This document shows, piece by piece, positions 33,137 through 36,164 of a stretch of 36,164 nt of DNA (its first letter is position 1; every line of letters starts with the position of its first letter). Origin of the DNA: an uncultured Clostridia bacterium (GTDB lineage Bacteria > Bacillota > Clostridia > TANB77 > CAG-508); the NCBI GenBank assembly GCA_934168305.1, contig CAKPNF010000013.1, forward strand, positions 1 through 36,164, written 5' to 3'. Both the position numbers and the translations under genes were made by a program. A model generated the notes under the pieces. The model saw only the letters and a list, made by a program, of their open reading frames with translations. It made no database searches and was not told where the DNA came from.

Positions 33137-33626
33137 GTGATTGTTTGCTACCATTTAGTGAGAATTAATTGCGTTGTTGGAGCTTTGGCTTTCCGATAAT
33201 GTTTAAAATTTAATACATGACGTTTGATTGGAATGAAAAATAGAAAATCTTATATAAGAAAATGAGTAATGTTCACGGGCAAAATTATTATTATGATATA
33301 GATTTATACTTTTTTCGGTTCAATATGTAATCTAAGAATTTCTAAAATAACTTAATGGCACCCTTTCACTTAGTCCTCGCTACGCTCGACGTGAACATTT
33401 TCCATTAAGTTATTTAAGAAATTCTAAGATTACTTCAATCACATTCAAAAAGTATAAATCTATATCATAATAATAATTTTGAGCCTGAGTGAAAGCGCCT
33501 TATTTTCTTATACTAGATTTTCTTTTTGAATGTAATGAAAAGACATGTATTAAATTTTAAACATTATCGGAAAGCCAAAGCTCCAACAACACAATTAATT
33601 CTCACTAAATGGTAACAAACAATTAC
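33137..33626. repeat. Complete ~490-bp foldback (near-palindromic) repeat, copy B
   Basis: Most of the 602-base gap between glmS and htrA. The ends are inverted copies: ATTGTTTGCTACCATTTAGT.. at the left and ..ACTAAATGGTAACAAACAAT at the right, continuing as GTTGTTGGAGCTTTGGCTTTCC and its complement and on to the centre. The inner stem is AAATAACTTAATGG (33345-33358) with CCATTAAGTTATTT (33402-33415), around a 43-base core with CCTCGCTACGCTCGACGTGAAC. Short stretches within the arms do not match each other but do match the same arm in copy C, so the two arms are distinct. No coding capacity was seen. Confidence 0.9.
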
Positions 33627-33630
33627 ATTT

Positions 33631-33672
33631 TTTTCACATAATTTTCACAAATATATTGTATTCTAATATAAA
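33631..33672 (+). promoter_or_regulatory. htrA promoter with two TTTTCACA boxes
   Basis: TTTTCACA occurs at 33631-33638 and 33642-33649, 11 bases apart; the second overlaps the -35 TTCACA (33644-33649), and TATAAA (33667-33672) follows after 17 bases. From memory, TTTTCACA octamers mark the htrA-type promoters of Bacillus subtilis controlled by the CssRS secretion-stress system. No cssRS genes are in the window, so regulation is inferred. Confidence 0.65.
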
Positions 33673-33720
33673 ATTAGGTTATTATATAACCATAAAAAGA
33701 AATTTTAGGAGGCACATAAA

Positions 33721-34971
33721 ATGGATGAAAATGAAAAAAAAGAAGAAAAATTCAAAGCAATCCCAGTAACAGGCTCAACATCTTATAATAAAACTTCAAA
33801 AAACAACTCTGGGTTCGGAAAAAGTGTTATATTACCATTCGTTAGTGGAATACTTGGATGTTCTGTTGTAATAGGAACATGTTTTGGTATTCCATCGATA
33901 AGAACAAAAATAATAGGAAATACAAATTCCTCAATAAGCACTACAAATAATAACTCAACACAGTCAGATGGATATATTAAACAAACATCGCTAGAAAATT
34001 ACTCAGACACAGCTGTATATGCTGCAAATAAAATATTACCATCTATAGTTGGAATAAAAATCGAATACACAGTAAATACACCTTCTTTCTTTGGTAACGG
34101 AGGAACTTCTACAGCAACAGCTTCTGGTTCAGGAATTATAATAAGTGAAGATGGATATATTTTAACAAACAACCATGTGGTATCATCAAGTTCTTCAGAA
34201 TCAAGTTCATACTATCAAATATCAGAAGCAACAAAAGTTTCTGTAACATTATTTAACGACGAAACAGAATATGAAGCAAAAATTGTAGGTCAGGATGAAC
34301 AAACTGATTTAGCTGTTATAAAAATCGAAAAAAATGGTTTAACCAAAGCAGAATTTGCTGATTCAGATGATGTTAAAGTTGGTGAATTTGCAATGGCTGT
34401 TGGAAATCCGGTGAATATGACAAGCACAGTAACAACTGGTATTGTTAGTGCAGTTAATAGAAAAATCACAGATTCAGATGGAAAAACATATAAATGTATC
34501 CAAACAGATGCAGCTATAAACTCTGGTAACAGTGGTGGAGCTTTAGTTAACAGTGAAGGAAAAGTTATTGGTATTAATACATTAAAATTATCTGGAACAG
34601 GTATAGAAGGTATTGGTTTTGCAATTCCAATAAATGCAACAACAGACATCACATCTCAATTAATTCAATATAGTAAAGTTAAAAGACCTTTTATAGGAAT
34701 ATCTGGTATTGATTTAGATGAATCAACAGCAAAAAAATACAATTTGGTTGTTGGTATTTACGTTAAATCTGTTGAAGATTTCTCTTCTGCTGAAAAAGGT
34801 GGATTAAAATCAGGAGACGTAATTATTGAAGCAGATGGAAAATCTATAACAACAATGGACGAATTAAATGAAATTAAAAATTCTCACCAAATCGGAGACA
34901 GTATGAAATTAAAGATTAATAGAAACGGTTCAGAAAAAGAAATTACTTTAACATTAGGCGAACAACCTTAA
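33721..34971 (+). CDS. htrA: HtrA/DegP-type serine protease with PDZ domain
   Basis: Membrane-anchored quality-control protease. 416 residues: cytoplasmic N-terminus, one membrane helix (~36-56), Ser/Asn-rich linker, trypsin-like domain with catalytic His152 (TNNHVV), Asp196 (TDLAVI) and Ser271 (NSGNSGGAL), and one C-terminal PDZ domain (~320-410; GLKSGDVIIEADGKSI). All catalytic residues are present. Ribosome site AGGAGG. It degrades misfolded secreted proteins, consistent with its stress-type promoter. Most Bacillus/Clostridium paralogues have the same layout. Confidence 0.95.
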   Translation: MDENEKKEEKFKAIPVTGSTSYNKTSKNNSGFGKSVILPFVSGILGCSVVIGTCFGIPSIRTKIIGNTNSSISTTNNNSTQSDGYIKQTSLENYSDTAVYAANKILPSIVGIKIEYTVNTPSFFGNGGTSTATASGSGIIISEDGYILTNNHVVSSSSSESSSYYQISEATKVSVTLFNDETEYEAKIVGQDEQTDLAVIKIEKNGLTKAEFADSDDVKVGEFAMAVGNPVNMTSTVTTGIVSAVNRKITDSDGKTYKCIQTDAAINSGNSGGALVNSEGKVIGINTLKLSGTGIEGIGFAIPINATTDITSQLIQYSKVKRPFIGISGIDLDESTAKKYNLVVGIYVKSVEDFSSAEKGGLKSGDVIIEADGKSITTMDELNEIKNSHQIGDSMKLKINRNGSEKEITLTLGEQP

Positions 34972-34990
34972 ATTTATAAAATTAATAATT

Positions 34991-35035
34991 TTTTCACTCT
35001 AATTTCACACAATGGACAAAAATGATTATTATAAT
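34991..35035 (+). promoter_or_regulatory. Second htrA-type promoter copy downstream of htrA
   Basis: TTTTCACT (34991-34998) and ATTTCACA (35002-35009) repeat the tandem boxes of the htrA promoter with the same 11-base step, and TTCACA (35004-35009) is followed after 17 bases by TATTAT (35027-35032), the same geometry. No plus-strand gene follows; only about 85 bases remain to the terminator at 35092-35122. Confidence 0.5.
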
Positions 35036-35038
35036 GCA

Positions 35039-35122
35039 AACATAGTCAATAACAATTGACTTAAATAAAAAAACATCCCCTTTTATTTTCAAAAAGAAGT
35101 AAGTTATAAACTTACTTCTTTT
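35039..35122 (+). ncRNA. Candidate small RNA downstream of htrA
   Basis: If the promoter at 34991-35032 is active, transcription would start near 35039 and stop at the hairpin 35092-35122, giving an RNA of about 85 bases. It contains a short hairpin, AGTCAAT (35044-35050) with ATTGACT (35055-35061), then an unpaired A-rich and CCCC-containing stretch. No open frame. This is inference from promoter plus terminator; it could instead be a degraded promoter of a lost htrA paralogue. Confidence 0.3.
35092..35122. terminator. Bidirectional terminator between htrA and the RsiV-like gene
   Basis: Perfect 14-bp arms 35092-35105 and 35109-35122 (AAAAGAAGTAAGTT / AACTTACTTCTTTT), loop 3 bases, with T-rich tails on both strands (TATATTATT on plus, TTTTTGAAAAT region on minus). 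The stop codon of the minus-strand gene (35121-35123) touches the stem. Confidence 0.85.
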
Positions 35123-35969
35123 ATATTATTACTATATCCATTTCACTTGTAATTTTATTATTTCCATATGCAAATATAATATAAATATTATTATTATAAA
35201 TAAAATATTCTTCTATATTCTGTACATTATAAATTTCACTATTTATATCTCTTGAAAAAACATTATAACCTAGATTTCTTAAATCATCGGATTTCTTTTG
35301 TTCAGTGTATATATCATTATTTATCTTATTTTGAACTTCATTTCTATCTAAGCCATAACTATTTAAAACATCTCCTAATGAAAGCATTTTATTATCTTCT
35401 AAATTAAAATTAAAAGTTTGAACAATCACCCTTTGTGCTGATAAATCTTGTTTTAGATTTGAATATATTATTAGTGATAAAATATTATTTTCTATTACAG
35501 CCTTATATTTCACAGTATATATATAGTTTTTGTCTGTACTCTTTAATATTTCCTCTGATTTTTGTTGGAATGTGCTCTCAATTTCTTTATTAAATTTTTC
35601 AGCCTCATCGTTCTTTATATTTATAAATGGTAAATTTACATTTATTTCATATTTATCTGCTTTTTCCTCTTTATTATAACTTGTATATACAATTTTTTCT
35701 TTTTCTTTAATCTTTTGTATTTGATAATTTTCATCATCACTAAATTCATTATCAAATATATTTTCAAAATTAGCTTTTAATTCCAATTCTTCTTGTTCTG
35801 TTCTTTTTACTATTTTATTTATTCCAAACATATTATTTATTACATCATTACCTAAAATTTGAACTCCTACTACAACAATTATTGCTAACATACAAATAAC
35901 TAATGCAACTATATATATAGTAATAGTTCTTTTACTAATTTTTTCTTTTTCAGGAAGCGTTACATTCAT
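35121..35969 (-). CDS. Membrane-anchored protein, RsiV/DUF3298-like
   Basis: About 282 residues. One membrane helix near the N terminus (TIYIVALVICMLAIIVVVGV, ~18-37), a charged linker, then a large extracellular domain with EINVNLPFINIKNDEAEKFN, TVKYKAVIENNILSLIIYSNL, and a C-terminal YFIYNNNIYIIFAYG...SEMDIVII. The 'NVxLPxI....FNxEI' pattern and beta-sheet layout resemble the DUF4163/DUF3298 domains of RsiV-type anti-sigma factors and PdaC. There is no adjacent sigma factor, so a regulatory role is not supported. The ATG at 35969 (AGGAGA seven bases upstream) is used in preference to 35996. Confidence 0.65.
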   Translation of the reverse strand: MNVTLPEKEKISKRTITIYIVALVICMLAIIVVVGVQILGNDVINNMFGINKIVKRTEQEELELKANFENIFDNEFSDDENYQIQKIKEKEKIVYTSYNKEEKADKYEINVNLPFINIKNDEAEKFNKEIESTFQQKSEEILKSTDKNYIYTVKYKAVIENNILSLIIYSNLKQDLSAQRVIVQTFNFNLEDNKMLSLGDVLNSYGLDRNEVQNKINNDIYTEQKKSDDLRNLGYNVFSRDINSEIYNVQNIEEYFIYNNNIYIIFAYGNNKITSEMDIVII

Positions 35970-36028
35970 ATCCAATCTCCTATTAATAATTTTCATTATA
36001 AAATTATTATATCATTTTTATAAATTGC

Positions 36029-36067
36029 AGTCAAACATTTGACTATTTAATAGTTTTGAGGTATTAT
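36029..36067 (+). promoter_or_regulatory. Promoter of the mcsA-like gene with a CtsR-like palindrome
   Basis: TTGACT (36039-36044) and TATTAT (36062-36067), 17 bases apart. The -35 is part of the palindrome AGTCAAACATTTGACT (36029-36044). CtsR normally binds two AGTCAAA/GGTCAAA heptads in direct repeat; here the heptads are inverted with a 2-base gap, so binding by CtsR is plausible only by half-site similarity. Confidence 0.5.
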
Positions 36068-36109
36068 ATATAATATTTAAAAAATACAGAAATGAGGAAT
36101 TAGAAAGTT

Positions 36110-36164
36110 ATGATATGTTCAGAATGTAAGAAAAATCCAGCAATACTTTTTTATGAAAAAATAG
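36110..36164 (+). CDS. mcsA: Start of an McsA-like zinc-binding protein (cut by the window end)
   Basis: Eighteen codons are visible, reading MICSECKKNPAILFYEKI, open to the edge. The CxxC pair and the NPAxxxxxKI continuation match the N-terminus of McsA, the activator of the McsB arginine kinase in the ctsR-mcsA-mcsB-clpC stress operon. A weak ribosome site (GAGG) is 12 bases upstream. The CtsR-like palindrome in its promoter supports the assignment, but only the first residues can be judged. Confidence 0.55.
   Translation, partial: MICSECKKNPAILFYEKI

Overview
This is a strongly AT-rich chromosomal stretch from a low-GC Gram-positive, most likely a spore-forming member of the Clostridia. 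The gene set points there: YqfC/YqfD sporulation proteins, a PdaA-type spore-cortex deacetylase, Asp23/AmaP, a glmS ribozyme, an Agr peptide quorum-sensing locus, and clostridial-type blocks such as nusB-xseA-xseB, priA-def-fmt and pyrH-frr-uppS-cdsA-rseP. I cannot name the species. No tRNA, rRNA, CRISPR array, prophage or transposase gene was seen.

Layout. (1) 1-6119, minus strand: one long run asp23-amaP-DUF2273-nusB-xseA-hypothetical-xseB-yuiD-fhs. (2) 6141-9960, minus: priA-def-fmt, with its own promoter and a strong terminator whose hairpin also holds a promoter candidate for the asp23 run. (3) 9978-16266, minus: pyrH-frr-ispA-uppS-cdsA-rseP-DUF5050, a pyrimidine, ribosome-recycling, isoprenoid and phospholipid block; rseP is split by a +1 frameshift. 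(4) 16864-23125, minus: pdaA-yqfC-yqfD-unknown-ybeY-DUF3048-ylbF-metallopeptidase, a sporulation-flavoured run. (5) 23295-26580: an Agr-like quorum-sensing locus with the response regulator and kinase on plus converging on agrB-agrD on minus. (6) 26585-30974: an RluA-type pseudouridine synthase (frameshifted), an RlmI-like methyltransferase, two small membrane proteins, and uvrC. (7) 31001-33118: glmS under a glmS self-cleaving ribozyme. (8) 33631-34971: an HtrA-type protease behind tandem TTTTCACA boxes. (9) 35121-36164: an RsiV-like membrane protein, then the first codons of an mcsA-like gene at the right edge.

The main unexplained structure is a family of about 490-bp near-palindromic (foldback) intergenic elements. 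Two are complete (16361-16850 and 33137-33626) and a third is cut by the left window edge (1-195). They have no coding capacity, share a GC-richer core and mosaic arms, and all three lie just after a gene's stop codon with the same arm facing that gene. Other points of interest are two single-base frameshifts with the same local signature (an extra C before GG), a probable htrA-type promoter copy downstream of htrA that would drive a roughly 85-nt RNA, a perfect 32-bp inverted repeat between two RNA-modification genes, and an unusual convergent agr arrangement.

All calls come from reading the sequence and remembered family motifs; no database search was run.
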